The notes: generated by a model from the sequence alone, not told the origin. A DNA stretch of 64,000 nucleotides from Typhlomys cinereus (GCA_023101885.1 JALPQD010000137.1:1426001-1490000); one strand, 5' to 3'; positions 39,069 through 49,795 are shown, counted from the stretch's first letter. Numbers and translations are program-made.

Positions 39069-39110
39069 GTACATACATACATGCATGCACACAATGAAAT
39101 AAACAGGAGA
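38740..39110 (+). mobile_element. B3 SINE
   Basis: CTTGCAATCCTAGTGCTGGG, GAGACAGAAAAAGG, TGAGGCTCACTGGTCAGGCA, TCCAGTGAGAGATTTTGTTT, AATATACCCAAGGCTAACTC, TCTGACCTTTACACACAC follow the B3 consensus in order. The element ends in (AC)n at 39019-39066 and ACATGCATGCAC. Confidence 0.8.
39019..39066. repeat. (AC)n microsatellite in B3 tail
   Basis: Pure AC run inside the B3 element. Confidence 0.95.
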
Positions 39111-39454
39111 TTAAAAATAGAAAGGCAATCATCAGTATGCTAAAGGAAAGATAGAGAGAAGTGATCAGATTCTGAATATTTTGTCAGGAGGATTTGCAGG
39201 CTAGATGTGGTGCATGAGAGAAAAGTCATACTTTTGGGAGTCCATTTCTGGCTAGTATAAGTGTGAAAACAGCATGGCCCTTTTATAAACTAGTTAAACT
39301 GCAAGAGAGGTTGACAAGGAGTAAGAAATTGGAAACACACCTTGTGGTATGATCTCAGTGTAGGATGTCACTTGACATCCAAGTGGAGATTTCAAAAGGC
39401 AGATGCATATAGAGGGGGGAGTTCAGGGGAGAGACTGGCTGGACCACATGGCTG

Positions 39455-39716
39455 GAGGTTCTGATTAAGGGATACTGAGAGTGATAAGAGAGGTTTAAGA
39501 ACTGAGTTCTGTCCTGGGGATATGGCTCAGAGGCTAAAACCTTTGCCTCACAAGCAAAAGAGCAGAGTTTCGATTCACTTGGTTGAAAGTCCTGATCAAG
39601 GGAGAAACAGTGACCAGAAGAATCATGAGAACTGAGTTTTGGCCAGGGGAAATTGGCTCAGAGGTTAAAACCTTTGCCTCACAAGCAAAAGAACCTGAGT
39701 TTCGATCCCCAGACCC
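39455..39716 (+). repeat. 131-bp tandem duplication including a SINE head
   Basis: CTGATTAAGG at 39461 recurs as CTGATCAAGG at 39592. ACTGAGTT at 39501 recurs at 39631. AACCTTTGCCTCACAAGCAA recurs 131 bp downstream. The unit covers flank plus the first half of the SINE. Confidence 0.8.
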
Positions 39717-39945
39717 CATGTGAAAATGCCAGATGAATGTGGAAGAGACCTGCAATTATGGCCCTGAAAGTGGTAGTCTGGGAACTTCTGAGTAAAGAAA
39801 TAAGGTAGAGCAATCCAGAATGAATCCTGATATCACCCTTAGGTTTCCACAGACATGCACACTCAAGTGTCTTCTTGTACACATACTTGCACATAAATAT
39901 GCACCCACCTACATATAAAACACACATAGACACATACAAAAATAA
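39637..39945 (+). mobile_element. Older SINE, subfamily 2
   Basis: Head GGGGAAATTGGCTCAGAGG, B box GAGTTTCGATCCC, body with GAGCAATCCAGAATGAATCC and CACCCTTAGGTTTCCACAGA. The 5' flank AACTGAGT recurs after the tail (AATAAACTGAGTCC). The first half also occurs duplicated upstream. Confidence 0.75.
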
Positions 39946-40938
39946 ACTGAGTCCTAGGATATACCAATATTAACAGAAAGAGAAGAAGGTCAGGAACCAT
40001 CCAAAGAGACTGAGAAAAGCTACTATAAGATGAGAAGAAAATTAAGAGCATGTAGCATATATTTTAGTGATTGTAATAATTGAGAAGCATCTAAGTTTTC
40101 CTGGAAATAATCCAGATATGTTGTTCATTGTGTCTCACTGGCCCAGTGCTGCCTGCTTCCTGGAACAGAGGATGTGTGTTCTCAGTCCGATGCACCAAGG
40201 GTTTAACAGCAGACCTCGACTTACTCTATGACCAATCTGGCCCTTGTTTAGTGTCCAAGTAAAGGACTTCAGAATTAAAAATCTTTTGCTATCATCTCTG
40301 AATGTCAAAAAATAAATGAAGATTCTTTATCAGAAAAGGCAAAAATGTGAAATGCTCATTAGAATAGAACATCTAAGAATGCCAAGTTAAGGAGGGCCTG
40401 AGGCCTCAGCTTTAGACAGTGATTGTTATATAATAGACGGAGAGGAAACATCAGAGGAATGTCCCCTCTTGTAGGCTACATGAGGCTACTGAATGCTGAC
40501 TAAATTTTATAATTCGGGTCCTTAGTTGTACTAACCACACTTTAAGTTATAGAGAATCCAGAAGGTACTTTATTAGACATCAATATGCAACAGTTTCATC
40601 ATCCAACAGAGATCTACTGGATTTCTCTGCTCTTGCCTTTCCAAGGGAGGCTCAAAGCACTGATTTCAAACAGATTTCTGAAATGATATGAACTATTGGT
40701 CTCCTTGGAAAACAGTCTCATGAAAATCTGACAACATTACCATTTTCCCAGCTTTCTCAAAGGGATTCTATGGCACAGAATGCCTGAAATGAATGCTTTA
40801 AGCCTTTTGCACTCAACACACCATGCTTTAACTTCGGTCTGTGGTTCCCAATCCCACACAAAGCAATTTAGTCAGTTTCAGTGACTGCTGTGAACCACAT
40901 CCCAATCAATGAACTCTATGGTGAAGGTCCTTGATTAC

Positions 40939-40940
<2 letters not shown>
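39946..40940. other. Unique sequence
   Basis: No feature recognised. Confidence 0.4.

Positions 40941-40941
<1 letters not shown>

Positions 40942-40988
<47 letters not shown>
40942..40988. repeat. (AC)n microsatellite
   Basis: Pure AC run. Confidence 0.95.
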
Positions 40989-43240
40989 ATGGCAGGGGAC
41001 AGGGATAGAGGGAAAAAGATGTTCCTGAGACATAAACTCAAGTGCTTGCTAGTCACCCAGGCAAACAGTCACAATGCATGAAGTGAGTCATTAGAAAATA
41101 AAATAGTGGAAGGTTAAGTATTCCAATAACAACTGTATCCAGTAACAACTGTCCTTTACAATGGACTAGGTAGTGGTGGAAACTAGAATACTAGTAAAGA
41201 CAACAGGAGTATCTTAGTGCTAATTGATACCAGAAAGTAGAAGAGAAGTAGAGCCCAGTGCTGTCATGACTTTTCATCTGTTTTCCCCAAAAGAAAGAAA
41301 TCTAGACTTTTACATGGTCTCTCAAACTTTCATACAATAAGGAAAAGCATAACACTAAGAGGACAGAAGACAGTATACCGTGTATCACAGTGATTGTCCT
41401 GGAGTGTTTGCAGTGCAGTGACAGTCCCAGGCCAGAGCCCAAGCCTAATTAGAGCATGTGCTTTGCGCTAATAGGTGACTCAGTGCCATCTGGGTGCTCT
41501 GAAGAGTGTCTGGTACACACATCAGAGGAGTATGTAAGTGCATAGTAGATGAACCATACAAAAGCCAGGTGGTTCCTAAAACCTGAAAAGGACTTTAGGA
41601 TTTACACTGGGCCTAACTTATATATTAAAGAGCCATAAAACATACTCAGGTATATCAGCTATATCAGAAGCAGAAATGCTCAGAAATTCAACAGTTCTAG
41701 CTTGGTGCCACAATACCACACCACATCCTTGGTATGGCACACATTCACTTAGATCCCTATGCTACAATTAATCAGGGTTGAAACTAGTCTTATATGGTTC
41801 CTTCCAATTCTGGAAAGCTGGGCTCAATTTCCAGAATGAACTATTCAAAAAAACCTTCATACAGAAAAAAAATGATTTTTAGAAATCCACTGAAGTTTTG
41901 TTGATTTAAAGGTGGCATGTAGTCAGACCTATATATCAACTTTTAAAAATTTCAGTAAGCCCAGCCCCATGAACTTCTTACCTCCTTCAACTTCTGAAAC
42001 TTGCTACTTTACACCTTATCATTAGACATGTGTTGTTCTTGTTTGCTTCAACTCAATGAGTGTATACATACATATAAGTCAATCATTTATTTGAACACTT
42101 TCTGTGAGAAGAATTCATTCAAGGTAAAAACATAAGAGCTACTTAATGAAATGTTGATATAAGATAAAAGATAGAAAAAGATTGATAAAAGATACTTGTG
42201 ACAGTTTCTACCATCAGAAGAATTTGAACATTAAGTGAACTCAACACCACCAAGAAATCAGTGGTATGTTAGTCATCAATCCTAACCAGACCATGGAATT
42301 GCCTAGAATGCTTTTTAAACACCATACTACTTCATTAAACTCTGGGCAAAAAGGACTCAGGCACTGGTATCTTTTGAAATGCTACAGTTAAAATAAGAGG
42401 TCATAGTCAGCCAGGCTTCTAAGTGAGTCAAGTCCTTCTAGATTTTATACCCGATATCAGAGAAGGAGCCACCACTCACTGAGAATAAACAAAGAAAGCT
42501 GGTATTTGTGGTATGATGGAACCAGCTGAATCAACATCAGATAAGGCCGGAAGTAGATGAGATGCTGAAGAAACAGGGAGAGTTTGGGGGGAGGTTTGAA
42601 TTATCCTTTGAAATCTGGAACTTTGAGTACTACTAATAATGAACTCCAGTGGGAAGGTGAGTTGACTGAGGGCTGAGAATTATGGGATGGTTTATCTTAG
42701 GATCTTGGTACTTTGTCAGCGTCTTGTGCTCTAAATCCAATTTAGAGAAGTAGTTAGTGAAGGTTTATTGTCTTCTTAAGTAGTCAAGGTGGGGATCACT
42801 GAGTAATTAGTTAGATTTATCATCAAAATTACTTGTCACAGGTGAATGGATAATTGAACCATAACCTGCAGGAGATCTCAACCCTGAGTGACTACTACCT
42901 GTAATTTCGAAATGTAGCATCTCAAACAATACCAAGGCTCGACTCCCCCTTTTTTTTTTCATCAAAGGCCTTTGAAACTTTTCTCCTATTTAGAACATTC
43001 AGGACTCCAGAAGAAACAGTGTATATTCATGTTCCCACCAAATTTTGTTTTATTACAGTACTCTCCAGTCTAAGGAAGGTGTCTTTATCCATTTGTAATC
43101 ATGTCAAGGAATATTTTTCTTAGGTGCTTTGCAATTCCTATAATATCTGCCTCAGAAATTAGATGCCATCCTATGTAACATGCATACTTTCATCATAACA
43201 GATATAATGAAGAGGGATCTGTGAATAGGCTATTTCTATA
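40989..43240. other. Unique AT-rich sequence
   Basis: No exon or clear repeat is recognised. Confidence 0.4.
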
Positions 43241-43244
43241 TTGC

Positions 43245-43330
43245 AGGCCTAGGGTATAATTCAGTAATAGAATACTTATCTAGTTTGCACCAGGCCCCAG
43301 GGTTTTACCCTAAGCATAGGAAAAAAAAAT
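43245..43330 (+). mobile_element. ID-like tRNA-derived SINE
   Basis: AGGCCTAGGGTATAATTCAG, TAATAGAATACTTATCTAGT and CCAGGCCCCAGGGTTTTACC follow the short ID element (GGGGATGTAGCTCAGTGGTA type) with an A tail at 43321-43329. Confidence 0.65.
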
Positions 43331-43444
43331 ATTGCCTTGAAGGTTCTATATTATTATAGCAATTAATAAGGAGATTGTAATTTACAATCAAACTGCAAAA
43401 GATGCATAAATAGTAACACAGGAAGCTGTATAATTAATGGCTGA

Positions 43445-43612
43445 GAGCAAGGGCCTAGAAATATAGTCACTGGGTTTAATTTCACAATTTACTAGTTAAC
43501 TCTACACCTACTTTCCCAATCTATAAAATGGGTGAATACAGCTTTTGCTGCTGCAGGGGATAAGTCACACAAGTTATGGAAAGTTTCTGGTAGTGTCTGC
43601 CCACAATGAAGA
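43445..43612 (+). mobile_element. MIR SINE
   Basis: GCAAGGGCCTAGAAATATAG, CTGGGTTTAATTTCAC, ACCTACTTTCCCAATCTATA and AAATGGGTGAATACAGC match a MIR in order. Confidence 0.65.
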
Positions 43613-44690
43613 CAGTGCATGCTGACTGGGTGATTTTCACTGAGTACAGGGCTTATTTGCTATCCAGAGGAACACACCTCCTTCCCTGACTTGAGAAAGT
43701 GAATTCATTATAAACTTTTTCCAGTTGATTTTGACAGTTCTGGTCTTCTTCCAGTACTTTCTAAATTCAATGAATAAAAGAGTGCAATTTTTTATAGTAT
43801 TTCTTGACATTTCAGTTTCATTAGAACTACCCATTATTAGTTAACCCTGATGGTTACAATATTACTTCAAATGAAACTGAGGGAGAAGAATATTTGGGGA
43901 GGGAAAAATATCACTTTCCACTTAAATTGAAATTTTAAAATAAAAACGAGAAGGTTTTATAAGGTATAGGTGACCTTTAAATGTCACATTCCCTGATATC
44001 TAAGCCCAAACACAGAAAAATGTGATGTCTAGCAATAATAGCAAACTAATCAATGCAATTACACTATGGGTCGTGTGATATAAATTATGCCTCCAGTCCA
44101 GAATATCAATAGCTTTTTAACACCCTTTAAGACCTAATTACAATGCATTAAAGATCACTGGCTAGTTTTGTTATTTACAAGCTTGCAGTTTACCACTAGA
44201 CGTAGACAGCATGGCCCTAAACAAAATTTCTGTATGTTCAGGATTTAAGGAAATAGAATGCTACTAGTAAGTTGAATAGTAAATTTTTCATTTCAGCAAA
44301 TAATCTTTTCACAAGAGCTATTTTAATAACTTGTGCAGATCACTTTGTCATTATTAACCTTATCTCATTTTCAGAAGCCAGTGAAATACAATTTCAAAGA
44401 TAACTGGTTACTTGGTTAAGCCTGTTGTTAATTGAATCATGCAACACACAATAAACAACACATATTGCTGAAAAAGTAGACTTCCATACTGCTTCATAGT
44501 CCACTTTAAATTGCTATCCCTCTTCTGCTCAGTTCTATCAGTGGCATGTACAACTATAACTGTAATATATTAAGACTTTCTCCTATATTGCCCTCCAATC
44601 CTTGACTTTTCAAGGTAATAAATATATGTATCTACCCAAAGTCTTTTATTTCAGTATAAGTATAAAAGTTACAGGTTATTGCTTTTTGAT
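43613..44690. other. Unique AT-rich sequence, candidate conserved segment
   Basis: No gene or repeat is recognised. TAATTACAATGCATTAAAGA and other homeodomain-type ATTA motifs cluster at 44050-44240 (see findings). Confidence 0.35.
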
Positions 44691-44694
44691 ATTT

Positions 44695-44890
44695 TATTTA
44701 TTTGGAAGAGGAGAAAGAGCAAGTGAGAAAGGTATGCACGTGCACGCATGGCACACAGGTAGAGGTCACAGGGCAATCTTTGGAAACCAGTGCTTCCCTT
44801 CCACCACTGCATGGACTCCTGGGGATTGAACTCAGGTAGCAGGTTTGTGGGCAGGCACCTTACCCACTGAGCTATCTCACAGGTCTCCAG
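44695..44890 (-). mobile_element. B2/B4-like SINE, antisense
   Basis: GGGGATTGAACTCAGGTAGC and TTACCCACTGAGCTATCTCA are the reverse complement of the tRNA-like B and A boxes. CATGGCACACAGGTAGAGGT and GTGCACGCATGGCAC belong to the body. Confidence 0.7.
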
Positions 44891-45749
44891 GTTATTTCTT
44901 AAACCTCTTAACTACATACTTGAAATGAAATGACTTCTCTACTTTGATAACCTATATGATATTAAAGGAAATGAAAGTTATAGCTTCCATTTCTAGAATG
45001 ATCAATTTGTCATGTCTACAGTATATACTATATTAAAGAGAGTTATTGTCCCTTTAAAAAACTTTGCCTCTTGTCCTATTTCAGAAGGATTCTGGGTATA
45101 TGCAAAATGATCTGTGTAAGAATTAAAAAAAATAAAGGTGTTTTTCACAGTCTTTATTAAGGATTCCATTGAGAGAAACAAGGGACCTGCGTGTGTGTTA
45201 CTCAGACACCGGCCAAGCGTTCTGGAGTTCATCTACAGCACTCTTTTCAAAGTTGTCATTTGATTTTCACTCGTTAGGGCGATAGCTAGGGGCACCACTG
45301 CTATTTCGGTAGTCACCTAGAACCGGACACACCCTCTTCCATTGTAACTGCTTACAGGACTTGTGGCATCCAACAGAACACATGCTCAGTATGTGCTGGC
45401 CCGTTATGAAAGTGCATCCCCCTAGGTGAACTCCTGCCCCAGTGGCGGGAGAGCTCTCACCAGGCTCCCTAAGGCAGAAGCCATAACTTAGTAAGTGTTC
45501 CTAGCGCGCCAATCAACTCTGCAGCTCCAAGGAGCCTCGGTGGGGCGGGACTTAAAGGATCAGAAATCACTTCAGGTGAGCAGCGCTGTTTAGGTCACGT
45601 TGCTGCAAAGAAGCTCTGAAGTGGTACTTCTTAAACTTCGAGAGACATCCCAGCCAGCCCGACTCTGTGAAAGAGCAGATCCAGCCAGTAGGCTTGGACG
45701 TGGGCCCCAGGTGGCAAATGTGCCACGACCTCCACATGAGCGAGATGCT
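44891..45749. other. Unique sequence next to the CpG island
   Basis: CpG content rises from about 45280 toward the island. No exon is recognised. It lies inside intron 1 just downstream of exon 1, a usual place for regulatory sequence. Confidence 0.4.
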
Positions 45750-45985
45750 GCCACCATTCTTAGAGTGGCAAGGCGCGCATACGCCCCAAGACACCCGGGT
45801 CACCAATTAGCGACTTGCAAAAACTTCTGGCCACAGGTCATTAATGCTCTAGAGTTGCCTGGGTGATCTGAGTCTCCTTACAGAGCGCCACCGAGTCGGG
45901 GGATGGGGGGGGCGCCCAGCAGGTGCACGGGCCTCGGGACAGCGGAGAAACCCAGGGGCGTCCACTCTCCTCCCCCTCGCCGCGC

Positions 45986-45996
45986 CCCTCACCTGG
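45986..45996 (-). other. PARD3B: Splice donor of PARD3B exon 1
   Basis: Read on the minus strand, the exon ends GACCAG and is followed by GTGAGG, a near-perfect 5' splice site (CAG|GTGAGG). The last exon base is 45993. The reading frame stays open past the donor for about 48 codons, but the residues change to a low-complexity Arg/Ala/Pro run, as expected of GC-rich intron sequence. Confidence 0.9.
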
Positions 45997-46112
45997 TCCC
46001 GGGTCTTCAGGTACCGCTGCAGCGCCTGTTGGGTGAGCTCGCGGACGCGCAGTTGGCCCTCCTTGCAGGGCACCACGATGCCCGTCCTGCCGAAGCACAC
46101 GGTCACTTTCAT
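45993..46112 (-). CDS. PARD3B: PARD3B first coding exon (partial gene)
   Basis: This 40-codon exon starts at the ATG whose complement is CAT at 46110-46112. Its first residues read MKVTVCFGRTGIVVPCKEG, the hallmark start of the PAR-3 family N-terminal oligomerisation domain (CR1, PB1-like). The GIVVPCKEG stretch matches PARD3B rather than PARD3, which has RVVVPCGDG at this place. The exon ends ...YLKTRDQ in phase 0 at a GT donor; as I recall it, PARD3 exon 1 also carries 40 codons. The full protein is a PDZ scaffold at tight junctions and cell-polarity complexes; CR1 self-association supports its membrane clustering. The ATG has A at -3, and no other ATG occurs on the minus strand back to about 46955, so it is the first start available to any transcript beginning in the CpG island. 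PDZ domains and all later exons lie outside the window. The identification rests on recognised sequence, not on a search. Confidence 0.95.
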
Positions 46113-46171
46113 CCTGGCCCCGGGCTGCCCTGCCGGGCCCCGCCGAACAGGTGTCTGCTGCGGCCCCCGTC

Positions 46172-46192
46172 GGGGGTGGGGGTGGGCGCGGG
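46172..46192 (+). other. G-quadruplex motif in PARD3B 5' leader region
   Basis: Four G-runs (5, 5, 3 and 3 bases) are separated by loops of 1, 1 and 3 bases, which fits the canonical G4 pattern. It lies about 60-80 bp upstream of the PARD3B start codon, on the strand opposite the mRNA, so it would form on the template strand and not in the transcript. Confidence 0.7.
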
Positions 46193-46978
46193 ACCCAGAC
46201 AGCACGGTCCCCCGCGAGTCCTGGGAGGCGGGGGACCCGCGGCGGCGGCCGGCCGCCCCCGGGAGCGGGAGGCCAAGGGCGGGAAGCGGGCGCGAGGACT
46301 CGGGGACGCGGCGGCCCGGCCCGATGCTGCAGCTGGAACAGCCCGGCGCTCGCCGCGGTTCCGCACCGCCAAAGTGAAAGCGGCGGCGCGGCCGGCCCCG
46401 GCTCTGGCCCAGGCGATCGTGGCAGGGCCGGCCCCAGGCCCCGGGCTGGAGTGGGCGGTGGCGGCGGCGCGCGGGGCCGGAGTTGGGAGGAAACTTTTGC
46501 GCCGGCTTCCAACTCCTCCGACGCGCGCGGCGCTCTGGGCGCCCGCGGCCCCGGGGCCAGCCTGGGCCGGGCTCTTAAAGGGGCCGCGTGCAGCCGCCCA
46601 CTCGGCGGCCTCGCGCCGAGACCGTGCCGGGCGGTAACCGGAGCCCCCCGAGAGCCTGGTCCCCGCACTCGCTTCTCGCCCTTCCGCACACGTACACGCG
46701 GAACTCTAGGGAGTTGTAACGGGACCCGAGAGCTGCCGCCGGGGAGCTGAAACCCGATCTCCTAAAACACACTGGGGCTAGATAGGAAACAGCAGCTACT
46801 CCCTTAAATGAGAGGGTGGGAGCCAGCGTCCCAGGCAAGCCCAGAGCAGGTGCTTCTCGCCACGCCCTCCTAAACACTCCACCGAGCGCTGGCTAGTAGG
46901 TTGTGAGATGCAGGATCGGACCAAAAGGCCTTCTGGAACTTACCTTCAGAGTAGCATCACTGTACTGAAGGGGATTTT

Positions 46979-46990
46979 GGGGGGGGGGGG
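46979..46990 (+). repeat. G12 homopolymer
   Basis: Twelve consecutive G bases lie about 870 bp upstream of the PARD3B start codon. Such runs are prone to length error in sequencing. Confidence 0.9.
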
Positions 46991-47378
46991 TACCATATTT
47001 TCCACAAAAGACGACGCTGAGTGGACCACCAAAAACCACACCCAAATAGAATATCATGTGTTTGCAAATTGTTTTTGAAAAGTGACTTTCATTATGCATT
47101 TAGCTAGTAAAAAAAAATTAACCTTGTGGACAAACCTACACTCCTGTCTCCAATTGAAATCCTGACTTGCAGAGGTTGAAGTCCACAGGTAACATTTGTA
47201 GCCTTGTTAGTTCTCACACAAATGAGCTCCTTTGAGCTGGAAGGTAAACACCACTCTTGCTTACCACATTGTGCATAAAGAATGGTATTTGGGCTGTGCA
47301 ATTTAGTTGCAAATCAAATCCAAACTGATTAAAGTAACAAAAAATAAAATCAGTTTCCTTATAAAAATCCTAAGATCC

Positions 47379-47639
47379 GGGCTGGAGAGATTCGGCTCAG
47401 GGGTTAAGACTCTGCCTTGCAAGCAAGCAAAAGGCCCTGAGTTCGGATCCCAGGTCCCACGTAAAATTGCCAGGCGGAAACAGAGGTGGCCTGTACTTCT
47501 GGCTCTGGTAGGTGGGACCTGGGAAATCCCAGAGTGAAGCAAGAAGGAGATAGAAGCAATCCAGGATGATTCCTGAAGTCAGTCTTGGGCCTCCACAGGG
47601 ACACATACTGCTCTGCGTGCTCTCTCTCTCTCTCTCTTT

Positions 47640-47676
<37 letters not shown>

Positions 47677-47687
47677 ACAGAATAAAA
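47379..47687 (+). mobile_element. Older SINE, subfamily 2
   Basis: Head GGGCTGGAGAGATTCGGCTC, B box GAGTTCGGATCCC, body GGCCTGTACTTCTGGCTCTG, GAAGCAATCCAGGATGATTC and a (TC)n(AC)n tail. Short flanks AAGATCC at 47372-47378 and 47688-47694 support insertion. Confidence 0.85.
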
Positions 47688-47811
47688 AAGATCCCAAGAG
47701 CACCCTTCTGAGATTGGAAGTAAGATCATGAGCCTTATCTTTAGGGGCCATCTTTCTCCATATAGTAGCTGTATTGCTGGTAGATCACGTAAGCACTTTA
47801 GAAAGATCTTT

Positions 47812-48069
47812 TTTTTTAAGTTTTTTTATTATTTATTCAATTGTGCGTGTGTGCGTATGTGTGTGTGCAGAACCACGGACGAATTCGGGAACCACCATGG
47901 ACGCCTCCACCTCCTTCTGCCCTGGGATTCACAGGCTCCGCCCTACCAGGACCAGAAGCGCAGGCTGCCCCCGCTTCCGCCTGGCGTCTATGCGTGGGAT
48001 CTGGGATCTGAACTCAGGACCTTCCGCCCGCAAGGCAGAGACGTAACCCCTGAGCCACCTCTCCAGCCC
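47812..48069 (-). mobile_element. Young SINE, subfamily 1, antisense
   Basis: It is the reverse complement of the young SINE: CGAATTCGGGAACCACCATG, GACGCCTCCACCTCCTTCTG, then the head at 48001-48069. AAGATCTTT flanks it at about 47803-47811 and 48070-48078. Confidence 0.88.
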
Positions 48070-48078
48070 AAGATCTTT

Positions 48079-49795
48079 CTTACTAGGCATGAGGAAGAGG
48101 CCAAAGGAGGCTAAGGGTTTTTGCTTAAGGTCCTATTCTTAGTAGCAAAGCCTGTTTTAGAATCCAGGCAGCAAGACTTGAGTCTCCACATGAACTGTGC
48201 CCTGCTTTATCTTCCACGAGAAATATCAAAATGAGCCGGTCAACCAAATACCTTAAATTGTTAATGGAGGATCTTCTCTTTAGTAGGAGTATTGGATGGA
48301 CGTGTAGAATGGAATGGAAGCAGATGGCTAGCATCTGCTTCCATTCCTTGTGCCTCCTTTTGCTTGGTTGTTACAGATTCCTCATCTTCTGCTCACCCCA
48401 TGAAAAGCTCTGCTCATCCCCACACAATAAACTTCACTGTAACGCAGGGTAAGTTCTCCTCTCTTACCTAGAGCCTCTATCCAATTTCCTGGCTTTCAGA
48501 CTCCCAGGATAAACTATGAAGAACTCCCAGACTCTCTTCCATTCTGCTCATGGAAAATTGGAAGCAGGTTTTACTGAATGCAGTGGAGATACTGTTCGTA
48601 TGTGATAGCAGAAGTGAAGTTGGACACTGCAATGTGAGAGATGGCCTGTCCATTTGTGCTCCCCATGAACTTGTTATCTGTAAAAATCATTAATGTTTAT
48701 ATCTTGTGTTTATTAAATAGCCAGGTTTAATTTGATTTTCAGTTTCCAGCAGGATACACATAGAAACAGTTTATCATATATTAAGAAGTGATACAAAAGA
48801 ACACAATTGCAGCTCAGTTATTCATGCCCAGCAAATTCCTAAATCAATATTTCATGCCCCATGGGACTTCCTGGGTAGAAGACAATAAATAATTTGCCTT
48901 GATTGAGTAATGCTGGAGGATTCTGGGCCTGGGTTCCATTTTTTTTTTCCTGTTGGCTGGATTAACATTGCCTGTGATGTGATATTTTCCCATTTGTTAT
49001 GCAACAGCTTCAGTTTGGCAGTCAAAAACACTGACCAATATTATTAATCTGCCCTGCCTTGTGGAAAAGTGAAACTGAAATGTCAGGTGCTATAAAGTAT
49101 ATATGGACTAAAGATTGGTAATTTCTAATCTGCAACTGACTGGCAGTCAATTCTTATGTTTTATACTATTAAGTTAGAAAATACTTTAATTTTTCAAGGA
49201 ATTACTTACAGCAGACACTATTTATCACAGAAAATTTATTGAATTAGAAAAAAATCTTATTTTTGAGGCCCTTGAAAGTATTGGCATAATAGATAAAAAT
49301 TTGTTTAGATTAAGCATAATAAAACAGATATATAATTAGATCATGTGCTTAGCTTTTTTAGAGTAGGTACAAGACAATTTCATAAATGAAAGAGAAAAGT
49401 TTTTCAATATTTCCTTCTAAATTTAAAAGCAAGGGATTTGGGTTATTACTTAATGTAGCAAGAATGAACTAGTTTTGAGAGGTGCTTTTTTTCTATAAGT
49501 ACATGATAGCATCTATTATGGACTGTTTGCTTTTTTTTCCCCGCCTCATGACGATTTCCTTTTCTAATGTTTTTAAATGGCCTAAAAATTGAACGTGTTT
49601 ATGGTGTATCAAGTGATATTTCAGTATAAGCACTCATTTCATAATGCTCAAATCAACCTAAACATACTTATCTCCTCAAATATTTATCATTTCTTTATGA
49701 TAGAAACATTTAAAATATTTTATTCCAGTATTATAATATACAGCAAAACATTGTTATTTATGGCTACCCTTGGTGTATAGAATACCAGAACTATG
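48079..49795. other. Unique AT-rich sequence
   Basis: Apart from the hairpin at 48311 no feature is recognised. 48940-49130 looks non-repetitive and is a weak conserved-element candidate. Confidence 0.4.
48311..48347. repeat. Perfect 16-bp inverted repeat (hairpin)
   Basis: GGAATGGAAGCAGATG is followed by a 5-base loop GCTAG and the exact reverse complement CATCTGCTTCCATTCC. The arms are too short for a typical microRNA precursor and the pairing does not extend outward. Confidence 0.9.

Larger units (their letters stand above)
1..45992 (-). other. PARD3B: Proximal part of PARD3B intron 1
   Basis: Everything below the exon 1 donor on the minus strand is inferred to be intron. No second exon with the expected continuation of the CR1 domain was seen among the minus-strand frames. 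Long introns are normal for this gene, which spans about a megabase in human. The interval holds repeats listed separately and stretches of AT-rich unique sequence. Confidence 0.75.
45750..46720 (-). promoter_or_regulatory. PARD3B: CpG-island promoter and 5' UTR of PARD3B
   Basis: This is the only strongly GC- and CpG-rich segment in the window, with many CGCG, GCGGC and GGCCGG runs. It surrounds the first coding exon. The transcription start should lie between 46113 and about 46720, because the 5' UTR is upstream of the ATG on the minus strand. There is no canonical TATA box. The nearest AT-rich string is TTTAAGAG (minus strand, about 46572-46579), which is weak. A dispersed CpG-island type of initiation is therefore likely. 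Large open frames through here on both strands are rich in Arg, Pro, Gly and Ala and reflect base composition, not protein. Confidence 0.85.

Noticed and set aside
1..45992. PARD3B exon 2
   Set aside because: I looked for the expected continuation of the CR1 domain on the minus strand and did not find it. A tblastn of the mouse protein would settle it; intron 1 probably extends beyond the window.
46113..46205. N-terminal extension of PARD3B beyond the MKVT start
   Set aside because: The frame stays open upstream but begins with GTG at 46205 and contains no ATG; family members start at MKVT.
45841..46689. Long open frames of 199-282 codons on both strands of the CpG island
   Set aside because: They are rich in Arg, Pro, Gly and Ala with no domain similarity. 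Stop codons are rare in GC-rich DNA; only the PARD3B exon frame has recognised protein sequence and a splice donor.
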